Below, piece by piece: positions 35,801-42,794 of a DNA stretch of 64,000 nt. The position numbers and the translations under genes are program-made. The DNA comes from Xanthostigma xanthostigma (taxonomy: Eukaryota; Arthropoda; Insecta; Raphidioptera; Raphidiidae), in contig OY754467.1 of NCBI GenBank assembly GCA_963575645.1, positions 8,866,001 to 8,930,000 of the forward strand, given 5' to 3'. Under the pieces are notes generated by a model. It ran no database searches. It saw only the letters and a program-made list of their open reading frames with translations, and was not told the origin of the DNA. How positions within the stretch are numbered: position 1 is the stretch's first letter; each line of letters opens with the position of its first letter.

Positions 35801-38800
35801 ATTAATAAATTCTTTTATAGATCCTCAAACTAAAAAGTGAAAAATAAATATAGTTTAAAAAAAACTAAAAAACACGCTTTATATCGAACTAAAAAGTAAA
35901 AAATAATTTTTTTAAAATAAGCTTAAAAAGCGTGGGGCGCTTTGTTCCACATTTTCGTACATCGAGCGCCCAACGCTTTTTAAGCTTATTTTAAAAAAAT
36001 TATTTTTTACTTTTTAGTTCGATATAAAGCGTGTTTTTTAGTTTTTTTTAAACTATATTTATTTACATCGATGGTTAATTGTGATATATCATTTGATGTT
36101 TGTTTTGATGCTCATCTCTAATTCGAACTGGATAAAATTGCAAATTCAGTCTTAGATTTGTACCCGGGATCAAATCTGAGGATTTTACGTAACACAAAAA
36201 ATAAGACACAGCCATTTTGATAGGACTTACACGAGGCTTTTAAAATTTCCAAACGAAACAAAACAAACTTACAGTATTAAAATCTACAGTAGTGTCGAGC
36301 TTGCCGATCTGATTCATGTTACCGAATTCCTTGCACTGTCGAACGCCGTTATTTTGGCACTGGGTCAGCTCGTGCAAGAGTTGGTTTTTCACATGACGCA
36401 ATCCTAATTTGAAAAAACAGAACAGGAAAATTAAAAACAAAACCGTTCAACCGCCGATAAATAAAAATTTCGAGTACAAATGAAAAATTATCTAACCATC
36501 GTTAAGTTCGGAAGCGTTGATGCGCAGTTCATTTGTCACGCGTTTCATTTTTTTCAAATCTTCGCTGACTTGTGGAAGATCGGTCACGATGTTCGCCAGA
36601 TGGCTCACCGAAACGGCATGCGAATATTCCTCCAATTTGCTTTGGACAATTTCTCCACTCACTGAAACGATTGGAAAAAATCAATGTGACGTCATAAAAC
36701 TAGCTGGCATCATGTAATTGGGAATTATATTCAGTGATGGATTTAGGTTTGCTGCCGCCCTAGGCCCCATTCGATGCGAAGCCCTTTTCGATAAAATGAA
36801 TTTCATTAATATTGATCCAATATTGACGTGATAACGTCTTATAAATTGATGAATCACCAATCTTATAAATTGATAAAACACCGGCTGCATGCACGAAAAA
36901 GTGTAACGTTCCTAGCGTTCCGCCTGACCCTGTGCGTGCTTTTCTCGAAAACGGCCATAACGATTTGGATGAAATTTACTGAAAAGGGATTTTGTGGGGC
37001 AAAAAATCGTTTTAGCTAGGTCTCATCTCTCGAAAAAATCGTTTTCATACAAATTTTATCATTATAAAAATCAATTTTTTGACGTATGAAAATACTTAAA
37101 TATTGTAAGTAGGTTTTGGAATTTTATATAAACAATGAAACAATTGTTTTCAAAATATTATGACAGTTAATCTTTGAGACTTAAAATAAATACGAAAGAA
37201 AGAAAGTTAAAAAAAACAATTATATTATAGGTGGTGAGTAATTTTAATAAATAAAATTAACCTAAATTTGAAGCAAAAGATGCAATATCATAGATTCGAA
37301 TTATTATAATTATTATATAAATTTAGGTTATGTATTACGGAATACGTTATCACGTAAAACTATCGTCCGTAAACCGACTTTACAGACAACCAATTTTTTT
37401 TTTATTTAAAAATAACTTTATTTATTGAAATATAATTTTTAAATTTAACTAATAAACATGACAGATAAATAAGTTATAAATTAATCTCACTAAAGGAACA
37501 GAAAGTAAGCTACTCGATAAAGACTATAATTGATCTATTAAAAAATTAACGTCTTACCCATACAGATTGAGAAATAAATTAATGAATTGAATTATAATAT
37601 ATTCTATAGAAAAATTTTTATGAAAACTAATCTGAACCAATTTTTGAAATTGATTGTTTTTACTTTTCGCCTCTAAAATTTTGCCGCCCTAGGCCCGGGC
37701 CTCACGGGCCTAGGCGTAAATCCATCACTGATTATATTATTGTTGAATTCTGTCATTTTTGTGCAAATCTTCAGTTCTAGTTCTTTCAGGCACCTGATTA
37801 TGTACTCGTCTGTGATTAGGTGTGTTTGTTGCCTAGTCCCGAACTGTTAAGTGTATGCTGGCAAAATAGAACTCTTCAAGCACAACCGCGTGTTTGTGGT
37901 CAAATTTTCGAACTATTTCTGCCAATCCTATAGGAGTCTAACACTTCTAGAATCAGGTCCAAACAGTTCGATAATCTGAACGACAAAGAAGAGTTCTGTA
38001 TTGTCGACAGGCAATTTACCAGTTTAGAACTTACCCAACAAATAAACCTGATATGACATCCGGAAAAGAAACCTTTTTATAACGGCGCCCAAACATCTCA
38101 GATTTACGTTGATCATTAAAAATAGTTTAGTTCAATCATAAAATTTAACTCACTGTCCAATATTTCAGTCAAGCTTTCCTCAAGTTCCTTGAAATTAACG
38201 ATGAGCAACATATCGAGCTGGGCTTCGGTGTAATTGAGGTAGGTCCGGGTGTCCCTGATGCTCACTCGCCAATTGTCTGGAAGACTTCTGGTGCCGCTCT
38301 CCATATATTGATTAGTCATAAACGTGCAAACCACTCCGAACCTATCAAAACAACCATTATTTTAATATGGCCTTTTTATATTACGCGATCGGAAGCGATC
38401 TACAAGCCAGAATATATTGTAACACGTTCCCAACCCCTAACTGCCACGTCACTGGCAGACAACAACAATAGCACACAGAATTACGTGGAAGAATATCGGA
38501 ACATGTAGAGAAGAGTTTCTGTAGAAGCAGATGGCCAAAATCCCGACCTTCCTAGAACTGCGTGAAGAATATCAATGCAGGTAGAAAAGAATTTCGAATA
38601 TTCGAGAAAAAGCTAGAAAATATACCCCACGCATATTTCAGGGCAGTCATGGTTGTGTAGTGCTAACGTACAGTTTTCGGTCGCCAGACATAAATCCATT
38701 GAGTTCACATATAAATTCATAGAGCGCTTAGAATATAAACCTTGTACATCTTGTACATAGTGACTTTGTATTAAGGCCGCTTTACACAGGTGTAGTAGCT

Positions 38801-39608
38801 AAAGCAAGTAATTAAATTTAGCTACTCGCATTGCGTGAACATTCAGGTACTGGCGTTTAAGTAAAAGTTTTAGTCAAGTAGCTGGCTTGTCATCCTATTC
38901 ACTAAAGCAAGTTGGTCTCCCACCACGCGTCGTAGCAACTAAAACGTGCACTAAACCCGTCTGGACAATTCCAGAGTAGAACAGTGTGGTTGACTTGATT
39001 AGTGATCTTTGAAGAAATTTAAAATAACAATAACAATATTAATTTAGCTACTAAAAATATTGATAATGTGTGTAGACATTAACTAAACGGTAATTCACTT
39101 AAATTTAGTTACTTGCTTTAGCTACTACACCTGTGTAAAGCCGCCTTTACTTAGAAGTTGTTGTTTTGTTTGTTACATTATTTCTACTTCATTTCCATTA
39201 TATAAGAGAAGTACTTTTAGTTTGTTTATTTGTTTTGTTAACGTTTTTATTGCTGTAAATAAATATTTACCACCACGTCAAAGAACAGTTTTGTTACAAT
39301 ATCAACTAAATAAATGCATTATTGTTAATATACTCACAACAAAGCCGTGCCCACGCAGATGAGCATGAACGAGAGTATGACCCTCCGACACATGTCGTGC
39401 TTCTTATCGAACGGCTGCGAGCGCGCTCCGCATCGGCCGCAGCACCTGCAGCAGCAGAAGAAGAGCGCGACGAACGGCATTATCACGACGAACAGCAGCG
39501 CCAACAGCACAATCACCAGCAGCCACGAATAGTGTTTGAGAAGTCGCGTCCATTCCGATAGAAGGCTGTCGGTCGCATGCAATCCGTGATTATCGTACAC
39601 GATGTATT
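17789..39608 (-). CDS. Prominin-family five-transmembrane glycoprotein (prominin-like), 15 exons, first and last exons not found
   Basis: Prominins are pentaspan glycoproteins of plasma-membrane protrusions, binding cholesterol-rich membrane; in insects the family includes photoreceptor and mitochondria-linked members. Fifteen minus-strand exons, each bounded by AG and GT, join in frame: 39338-39608, 38154-38341, 36497-36661, 36273-36403, 35376-35399, 35084-35249, 34231-34504, 32718-32958, 32083-32289, 31816-32004, 31384-31518, 29757-29915, 29547-29668, 27090-27305 and 17789-17890, giving about 863 codons. Layout matches the family: TM1, Cys-rich loop (CCCRCCGRCGA), TM2, a long extracellular region, TM3 (YRWYAGLAI), Cys-rich loop, TM4, a second long extracellular region ending VGQCGPLSKVYNAT, TM5 (NGFWFSLGCC), and a cytoplasmic tail ending in Tyr/Pro-rich sequence. 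Upstream signal-peptide exon(s) and the final exon are not identified. No frame breaks were seen. Which paralogue it is cannot be said. Confidence 0.9.
18341..18572 (+). repeat. Repeat with GCACTCCGGGAGTGCCGGCA end
   Basis: Starts at GACGGGTTGCACTCCGGGAG and ends near AAGAAGTTTTCACTTAA. A shorter inverted version is inserted in the piggyBac-like MITE at 40554-40715. The start contains the palindrome CACTCCGGGAGTG. Confidence 0.65.
18608..18841 (-). mobile_element. Non-autonomous Helitron, second family, copy 1
   Basis: On the minus strand it begins TCTATACTAATTTTATAAAG and ends GCTAG followed by T, matching Helitron rules (5' TC, 3' CTRR, insertion at AT). It shares TTAACGCGATATTATATAGC-type sequence with 59852-60107. 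No Rep/helicase. It lies in the large prominin intron. Confidence 0.75.
18842..19431. other. Prominin intron, no feature recognised
   Basis: AT-rich intron sequence. No ORF with a domain and no repeat partner seen in the window. Confidence 0.4.
19432..19720. mobile_element. pogo/Tigger-like MITE, TA-flanked
   Basis: Ends TACAGTAGACCCCCGGTAAT and TTACCAGGGGTCCACTGTA, with repeated TAATCCGRCA-type motifs inside. TA duplication and CAGTAGA ends are typical of pogo-like MITEs. Confidence 0.8.
20098..20815. mobile_element. piggyBac-like MITE (TTAA-flanked), copy 1
   Basis: TTAA at 20098-20101 and 20812-20815 flank the inverted ends GGAGGTTGA and TCAACCTCC. The inside matches 40153-41025 and 54921-55479 in inverted orientation (GTAAAACGGCTCAAC end; TTTTGATTGGGACTGTAA end). 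TTAA flanks are the piggyBac signature. Non-coding. Confidence 0.82.
20816..21451. other. Prominin intron, no feature recognised
   Basis: AT-rich intron sequence. Nothing I can name. Confidence 0.4.
21452..21594. repeat. Short palindromic element
   Basis: Arms of ~58 bases begin GTTTTCGGCTTCGAGAACTG and end with CAGTTCTCGATACCGAAAGC, around a ~25-base AT loop. Confidence 0.8.
21811..21884 (-). other. tRNA-Glu-like sequence (SINE head or tRNA pseudogene)
   Basis: On the minus strand GCCTTTCAACCCGAAGGTC followed by AAGTTCGATCC resembles the anticodon and T arms of tRNA-Glu(TTC). A-box-like TGGTGGGTGAG is at 21866-21876. Stems are imperfect. It abuts the transposon beginning at 21895. Confidence 0.5.
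21895..22503. mobile_element. IS630/mariner-like element with internal deletion
   Basis: TA-flanked ends TACAGGGTGTTCTACAAGCT and AGCTTGTAGAACACCCTGTA; the inverted repeats run ~55 bases or more. Inside is the C-terminal part of a transposase on the minus strand (22063-22300). The 5' part of the gene is gone. Confidence 0.85.
22063..22300 (-). pseudogene. IS630/mariner transposase C-terminal remnant
   Basis: The minus-strand frame starts at WPPRSPDLNPLDFYLWGHMK, the classic end of the catalytic domain (third acidic residue in SPDLNPLD), and ends CEACIQAEDGHFEQFL with TAG. An in-frame TAG at 22201-22203 interrupts it. Upstream catalytic residues are absent. Confidence 0.85.
22881..23406. mobile_element. 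hAT MITE, 526 bases, duplication GGCACAAC
   Basis: Ends TAGTGATGTGCCGGAT and ATCCGGCACATCACTA. Octamers 22873-22880 and 23407-23414 are both GGCACAAC. Internal TCCGTATCCGCGGATAT motifs are repeated near both ends. Lies in the prominin intron. Confidence 0.92.
23415..24716. other. Prominin intron, no gene recognised
   Basis: AT-rich. A GC-richer patch at 24345-24440 has no coding signal I can defend. Confidence 0.4.
24717..25535. mobile_element. Long foldback element in prominin intron
   Basis: The right end is CAGGGTGAGTCAGACCACCC in inverse; the left end is TACAGACCACCCGTACCAGT, having lost ~9 bases of the terminus. Arms of ~390 bases are inverted around AAAACAATTG near 25130. It would give a very long hairpin in the pre-mRNA. 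Confidence 0.85.
25536..26377. other. Prominin intron; one isolated transposon-like end
   Basis: At 26227 the sequence GGTAAGATGGGGCAAGTGCC looks like a known type of transposon terminus, but no inverse partner was found. The rest is AT-rich. Confidence 0.4.
26378..26894. mobile_element. pogo/Tigger-like MITE, TA-flanked
   Basis: Ends TACAGTAGAGACGCG and CGCGTCTCTACTGTA with TA at both borders. CCGGATTA-type motifs are repeated inside each end. Non-coding, ~515 bases, in the prominin intron 195 bases from an exon. Confidence 0.88.
27090..27305 (-). CDS. Prominin exon: cytoplasmic tail, basic then Gly-rich
   Basis: Acceptor CTACTTACAG, donor GTAAGTAA. Starts RHYYYRSVHDKRNKKKTKKH, a strongly basic juxtamembrane stretch, then YHQESYENQAGYTSDHTGEQ and DMRYTDMAPK with several tyrosines. 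Confidence 0.85.
27306..29546. other. Prominin intron, no gene recognised
   Basis: A 2.2 kb intron. 28271 has an isolated TACAGGGTGCCAC end without a partner. ORFs of 65-80 codons show no recognisable domain. Confidence 0.4.
29547..29668 (-). CDS. Prominin exon: TM5
   Basis: Acceptor TTTCTTTTTTAG, donor GTAAGTAA. Reads NGFWFSLGCCVLLFIPTIIL, then LGTLYQKSDPYPGPLVEQ. TM5 follows the NPF/NGFW junction as in the family. Confidence 0.93.
29757..29915 (-). CDS. Prominin exon: end of second extracellular region
   Basis: Acceptor TTAATTTTAG, donor GTATGTCG. 53 codons with the family signature VGQCGPLSKVYNATLTATCD and then RILNPF, two conserved cysteines before TM5. Confidence 0.93.
29916..31124. 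other. Prominin intron, left of the nested ORF
   Basis: AT-rich. ATAACCAGAAGCATAACTCG at ~30199 recurs near 44279 as ATAACCAGAAGCATAGCTCG, hinting at a shared repeat scrap. Confidence 0.4.
31125..31337 (+). CDS. Candidate nested small gene: presequence-like N-terminus plus one membrane segment
   Basis: A 70-codon ORF on the strand opposite prominin, lying wholly within a prominin intron and ending 46 bases before an exon. The N-terminus is Arg/Ser-rich and free of acidic residues for the first 24 positions (MSSRRVGNNLLQIFQHLRRY), like a mitochondrial targeting sequence with a possible RRYS/T cleavage site. Residues ~48-64 (TFGYLFILTVSVVMQIV) form a plausible membrane helix. I do not recognise the family. 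The end reads AACAAGTGAGTAA, which is both a TGA stop and a good splice donor (GTGAGTAA), so it may be only a first exon. It could also be chance. Confidence 0.35.
   Translation: MSSRRVGNNLLQIFQHLRRYSTDRIRIESPGTQTPRLREGIKRVTENYTFGYLFILTVSVVMQIVLDDNK
31384..31518 (-). CDS. Prominin exon: second extracellular region
   Basis: Acceptor AAAATTGTAG, donor GTAAGTGA. 45 codons in phase 0, from ETASRLEIELKFNRSSFSD to KGPEVVSQ. The intron before it is almost filled by the repeat at 31537-31740. Confidence 0.9.
31537..31740 (-). repeat. ACGTGATAACG repeat family, short copy filling a prominin intron
   Basis: Inverted relative to 36831-37397: starts TTGGTTGTCTGTAAAGTCGG and ends GACGTTATCACGTCA, with the middle reduced. 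It contains a small internal duplication of GGAACGTGACAC. Occupies most of the 297-base intron 31519-31815. Confidence 0.8.
31816..32004 (-). CDS. Prominin exon: second extracellular region
   Basis: Acceptor GCGTTACAG, donor GTAAGTGG. 63 codons in phase 0, from LENNITSINLLNLANNLSD to VANAYDLN, with sequons NIT and NLS. Confidence 0.9.
32083..32289 (-). CDS. Prominin exon: second extracellular region
   Basis: Acceptor GTTGTTTAG, donor GTATGGTT. 69 codons in phase 0, reading VLDLQQKYDLKDLRTYLDKY to IAFYKFTEV. Mostly predicted helix. Confidence 0.9.
32718..32958 (-). CDS. Prominin exon: TM4 and start of second extracellular region
   Basis: Acceptor GGTTTAATAG, donor GTAATTTG. TM4 reads GVAVIFLFSSALMVVCIAAM; then CDPLRNPTD, followed by NESNGPHIQLSRAIASCHQN. 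The donor is less strong than others, but the frame continues without loss. Confidence 0.88.
33000..33505. other. Prominin intron, no feature recognised
   Basis: AT-rich. ORF 33303-33515 has no recognisable domain and runs into the Helitron. Confidence 0.4.
33506..34099 (+). mobile_element. Non-autonomous Helitron carrying a tRNA-Lys-like sequence, copy 1
   Basis: Begins TCTATACTAATATATAAAGC and ends in the hairpin CACCCGGGTGAAACCGGG followed by CGGGACCGCTAG and T, as expected for Helitrons. Compared with the shorter copies at 46704-47047 and 49842-50197, ~250 extra bases lie between the GGAGCGGAGCAT block and the TTTTTGAACG block; they hold the tRNA-like sequence at 33767-33839. The same insert is in the copy at 62769-63366. 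Lies in a prominin intron. Confidence 0.88.
33767..33839 (+). tRNA. tRNA-Lys-like pseudogene inside Helitron
   Basis: GGCTAGCTCAATCGGTAGAG, then GGGTCGTGGGTTCGAGCCCT and ACGTTGGGCG follow tRNA-Lys closely. A-box TAGCTCAATCGG and B-box GGTTCGAGCCC are intact. The anticodon loop reads CTGTCAA, which would be GTC rather than the Lys CTT, and the anticodon stem does not pair, so a working tRNA is unlikely. Confidence 0.7.
34231..34504 (-). CDS. Prominin exon: TM3 and Cys-rich cytoplasmic loop
   Basis: Acceptor TTTTTTAAG, donor GTGAGTAT. Reads EAIKEKVNNFTHILRRASHD, then IYRWYAGLAISSVLLLIVL and CISCGLMCGICGKRPDGYG with DDCCNKG. The W-Y-A-G-L start of TM3 and the cysteine pattern are strong family marks. 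Confidence 0.92.
34664..34933. mobile_element. Foldback element with GATGATGCC hairpin-GAAACG motif in both arms
   Basis: Arms of ~110 bases begin AGTCTGGATATTTCAGTTAT and end with the inverse. Each arm contains GATGATGCC, a T5 loop, (A)GGC, then GAAACGTTTTAA (34745-34771 minus, 34827-34853 plus). Lies in the intron between two prominin exons. Confidence 0.82.
35084..35249 (-). CDS. Prominin exon: first extracellular region
   Basis: Acceptor CTGTTTGTAG, donor GTAAGTTT. Reads LPDVSEYLNNISELLLNNIT through VKKAISDAG with sequons NIS, NIT and NVS. Confidence 0.9.
35376..35399 (-). CDS. Prominin microexon, 24 bases, eight codons
   Basis: Bounded by TTTTCATGCAG and GTGAGTAC. Reads NLDRYFPR and joins its neighbours in phase 0 on both sides (..TVDFNT/NLDRYFPR/LPDVSEY..). 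Because it is a multiple of three it could be skipped without breaking the frame. Confidence 0.78.
35610..36110 (+). repeat. Interspersed repeat ending in a ~230-base palindrome, copy 1
   Basis: Starts at AACGCTTTATATTAGTTTGG with a (TATG)n-like stretch, then GTAACGGAATCTTTGAGCAT, and ends in a palindrome 35838-36067 with centre TTCCACATTTTCGTACATCG. A second, internally multiplied copy is at 47897-48686. It lies ~210 bases upstream of the prominin microexon. Confidence 0.82.
36273..36403 (-). CDS. Prominin exon: first extracellular region with paired Cys
   Basis: Acceptor TCAAATTAG, donor GTAAGTTT. Reads GLRHVKNQLLHELTQCQNNG then VRQCKEFGN. The two cysteines fit the conserved Cys pair of this prominin loop. 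Separated by only 93 bases from the preceding exon. Confidence 0.88.
36497..36661 (-). CDS. Prominin exon: first extracellular region
   Basis: Acceptor ATCGTTTCAG, donor GTTAGATA. Reads GEIVQSKLEEYSHAVSVSHL through VTNELRINASELND with a sequon (NAS). Helical heptad character. Confidence 0.88.
36732..37730. mobile_element. hAT-type element, 999 bases, duplication ATTATATT
   Basis: Ends CAGTGATGGATTTAGG and CCTAGGCGTAAATCCATCACTG-type inverse; GCCCTAGGCCC occurs inside both ends. Octamers 36724-36731 and 37731-37738 are both ATTATATT. It holds a nested repeat at 36831-37397 and no transposase. Confidence 0.92.
36831..37397 (+). repeat. ACGTGATAACG repeat family, longest copy, nested in hAT element
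   Basis: Starts GACGTGATAACGTCTTATAA and ends CGTTATCACGTAAAACTATC, then CGTAAACCGACTTTACAGAC and AACCAATT. ACGTGATAACG is inverted at the two ends. Homologous to 5790-6045 and 31537-31740. Confidence 0.8.
38154..38341 (-). CDS. Prominin exon: end of TM2 and start of first extracellular region
   Basis: Acceptor TTTTGATAG, donor GTGAGTTA. Reads FGVVCTFMTNQYMESGTRSL and continues with an N-glycosylation sequon (NYT). Joins the previous exon in frame (..GTALL/FGVV..). Confidence 0.9.
38773..39147. mobile_element. MITE with AAGGCCGCTTTACACAGGTG ends, in prominin intron
   Basis: Inverted ends of ~35 bases: AAGGCCGCTTTACACAGGTG and its near-inverse, continuing GTAGTAGCTAAAGCAAGTAA. Loosely like the GGCCGCTGCACACGAG family at 8295. 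Target duplication not clear. Confidence 0.75.
39338..39608 (-). CDS. Prominin exon: TM1, Cys-rich loop, TM2
   Basis: Acceptor CGTTACAG precedes and donor GTGAGTAT follows. Reads YIVYDNHGLHATDSLLSEW, then a hydrophobic run (SWLLVIVLLALLFVVIMP), the cytoplasmic CCCRCCGRCGA cluster, and most of TM2. The first codon is shared with an upstream exon not found in this window. Confidence 0.9.
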
Positions 39609-40152
39609 CTGTAACGAGAAAACGTCAAATTATGACAATTGGGCTTTTGAATGAAATTTATTTTTTGTCATAAATGGAAAGATCGTATATAAGTTTTATA
39701 GCAAAACTATTTTTCTTTTTTTATTTTCGTTATAATTCAAAAGTTAAGTATATCAAATTAAAAATAAATTTTTGTACCCAGTTCCGAGAACGCGCCGACA
39801 TTTCCCGAACATAATGTGACGTCATAATGTTTTAGTCAATACACATGTAGAAGCCATTGATAGTATACTGCGTATATACATTTTACCATTATGACGTCAC
39901 AACTGTCAAAAACAATTTTAGTGCGTTTGCAGTCACGTGATTTTTTTAATATTTTATCAATTTTAAATTCCATATAATTAATTTAAAAAAAGTTTTTTGA
40001 AAGTTTTTCGCATTGATTATCAATATTATTTATAATCAAGTTTTAAAATACTACAAAAAAATCGATAATTATTTTTTTTCAAAAGTCTAATTGTCTACTT
40101 TCACCCCACTGTGGAGGGCGTTGTGTTCATCAAATTTGTGGGCATTTCCCCT
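39609..40152. other. Upstream flank of the first recognised prominin exon
   Basis: Must be intron, since the exon at 39338-39608 begins with a splice acceptor and mid-codon. No signal-peptide exon recognised. Confidence 0.5.
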
Positions 40153-41025
40153 TTAAGGAGGTTGATGCGTTACAGTCCCAATCAAAAGTAAGTCGAATTC
40201 TAAATGGAAACTTTTCCATAATAATTTTTACAAAAGGTTATAAGTCGATGATACTAATAAATTATTGTCATAAAGGCATAAATAAATAATTTTTTTTAAT
40301 ATTAATTAAATATTTCAGTATTTTACTTACTGGACTAACTTTTGAATTTTTTGTACAAAGTTAAGTTGAAAAAAAATAAATTCATGTAAATATCAGCTGT
40401 ATTTTACATATTTTTTGCAGTAAATAATTAAAAAAGAAATTAGAAGAAATAAAAATTAAAATTAAATCATTAAAAAGTTGAAAATTAAGTTAAATTGTTA
40501 AAATTGTCAAGAATAAAAGTCCATAATCGAAAAGTGCTAAGGTTTAATAATTTTTTGAAGTGAAAACTTCTTTAGCGGCGTTGTACACTTTTTTTTGTAA
40601 TGGGTAAAAAATGTTAAACTCGCGTCAGGACACGTGACCTGATCGAAAATTCGTAAGACGTTAATATTCAAGTTTTCACTTCTGCCGGCACTCCCGGAGT
40701 GCAATTTTTTTATTGATTAAAAGTCTCCTAATTAAATTGGAAAAAATGTTAAAATATGCGTAAGACATCGATGCTTTACATAGTTCGTTTTCGGAACTGC
40801 TAACATTATTTGGTTATTTGCAAAAAATTAAAATGTACCGTTTGCATGCGAGATTGACATATTTTCCATAAGACTACATGTAAAAGTTTTTATTAATTTT
40901 TAACTTTATAAATCTCCTAATGATTTTGGATTTTTTACAGAAAATTTTGTCATAAAAAAATCTATTAAAAAAACCTTATTTCAGATTTTTTTCATTATCT
41001 TCGTAAAACGGCTCAACATCCTTAA
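40153..41025. mobile_element. piggyBac-like MITE (TTAA-flanked), copy 2, with nested insertion
   Basis: TTAA at both ends (40153-40156, 41022-41025), with GGAGGTTGATGCG and CGGCTCAACATCC. Longer than copy 1 because ~160 bases at 40554-40715, homologous to 18341-18572, are inserted. Confidence 0.82.
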
Positions 41026-41054
41026 CGTCACATAAAATTACCAACAGATATACC

Positions 41055-41375
41055 TAATACGCGCCACGGATCTAAAAGGTTCGGAAGTTAGTCACAAACA
41101 GCGTCGCAAAAGCACATTTTAGAGCCGTTGATACTTCCAGCTACCTGCACGGAACGTGCGCTCGTCGGTGATTGGCCGTGATCGCTCGTTGCCATTGTCA
41201 CTTGTCAGTTGTCGCTTTCCTGCTTTAAAGTACAGTCGAGTACGCTATTGTCAAGTTGTTATTGTTATTTTAGTTTTGTTGAGTTGCGAGTTTGTAGTTT
41301 TTCAACAGACTGTACAAGCGCAAGCCCGCACTCGCATCTTTCTTCCGAGCCTTTTAGATTCGTAGCGCGTATTAT
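41055..41375 (+). mobile_element. ~320-base MITE, TAATACGCGCCACGAATCT family, copy 1
   Basis: Inverted ends of ~37 bases, TAATACGCGCCACGGATCTA and the inverse of CTAAAAGGCTCGGAAG. Two relatives lie inverted at 44341-44666 and 45143-45457. ORFs here and in the relatives are shadows of the repeat. Confidence 0.85.
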
Positions 41376-41379
41376 ACGT

Positions 41380-42330
41380 CGCTAAAGAAATCCCCCCACT
41401 TCAAAAATATATATTGAAGACACCGGTACTAGGAACCACAGTTTTAGCGGCTGGTGAACTAAAAAAAATGTCCTGAAAAATTACATTTTTGATAGAAACT
41501 CGAGCTCGTTCTTTGTACGTAATTTTTGCGTCCAGAAATTTAAGCCCGCGGTCTGAGCTCTTTGGTTTCCAACAACATGTTTTTGTTTTTAATAAGCGGC
41601 AAAAAATCTTTAAACATTTGTCTGCGCAATGAGCGCGAGGCATGGTGCAGTCCCCGGGAAAATCTGACGGTATATATGTAGAGGGATTAAGGTACACATG
41701 AAAATATAGTTATGTGGTACGCACTATACATGTACTAAAATGTAAAATGGTCGTCGAACAAAGAGAAAGGAAGTTGAAAAAAAACTGTCCCATTACCGAA
41801 TATCAATGCAATGAAATTAATAGTTATTGGCGTAACTAGTAGTCTAAGTCATTCATCGCGCTGACAGGTCATGACTTAGCCTACAAGTTACGCCCATAAT
41901 TTTATTCAACAATTGCGCGTTATTCATGTTTTATTTATTGTTATTAATGAGATGTTGTAAATATCTATTTATTTCTTTATAAAAAAAACTGTCAATACTA
42001 ACAGCACCAAACAGCACGATTCAATGTTTTGGTTTGAGGTTAGCCGGTTATGAATAAACTCCATGTCGAAAACATTCGGCCTCTCAATTTTAGCCTCAAT
42101 GGGTAACAACGGAGTTGTTGTTACCTACTATTTCGTTACGACTTAGAAAATAGTTACGTTTATTTTCATTACTCCACAATGGCCGAGCTAGTAGGAATCT
42201 TCATTGAGTTATGACAAGTAATTGTCACCAGTCGGTAAATGGCTATTTAGGGTTCGGTTTTTAGGCATGATAAAACATGAATAGCGCGCATGAGTTGAAT
42301 AAAATTAGTTTTTCGACGGCCACGTTTTTA
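41380..42330. other. No gene recognised
   Basis: A 98-codon minus-strand ORF at 41401-41697 has no domain I recognise. At 41826-41897 a short inverted repeat GGCGTAACT...AGTTACGCC is present. Confidence 0.4.
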
Positions 42331-42546
42331 AAACGAACTAAAAAGTATAAAATAATTTCTTTACAGACAGATTTTTAACTTGTCTGCTTTGAAACGAAAA
42401 ACGTGGGGCGCATTATTCGTTGTATCTCATAAATACATTTTTTACATTGGTAGCTACTCTCTACACTTATTATTATAACTGTCATATGCGCCCCACATTT
42501 TCCGTTAAAAATCTGTCTGTAAAGATATTATTTTATACTTTTTTTA
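42331..42546. repeat. Palindrome with ACGTGGGGCGCAT / ATGCGCCCCACAT arms
   Basis: Arms carry AAGTATAAAATAATTTCTTT, CAGACAGATTTTTAAC and GTGGGGCGCAT, all in inverse on the other side. It resembles the terminal palindromes at 35838-36067 and 48452-48686, which have GTTGGGCGCTCG and GCGCCCCACGC at the same place. Confidence 0.75.
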
Positions 42547-42794
42547 TATTTTTATTAGTTTCTTCTTTTCAGTATTCTCTTGTATTGTCATTTAATTCTG
42601 AGTTATGTTAAAAATTTCAAGTCTCAAACTCATGGGGAAGTAAGTTTAAAATCAATTACAAAATTCCACCCGGACAAACATATACAAGAAAGCGAGTTAA
42701 TAAAAACGTGGTAAAAATTAAACGTGTCTTGAAAATTAACACGCTCTCGTTCTTCGTTTGTTTACTCGACGTCGGACATGGGACAACTACGAAC

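Noticed and set aside
36732-37730. Host gene sequence between prominin exons
   Set aside because: Perfect 8-base duplication and inverted ends show it is a hAT insertion.
41401-41697. 98-codon minus-strand ORF as the missing prominin N-terminus
   Set aside because: No signal peptide, no resemblance to prominin N-termini, and no donor in the phase needed to join 39608.
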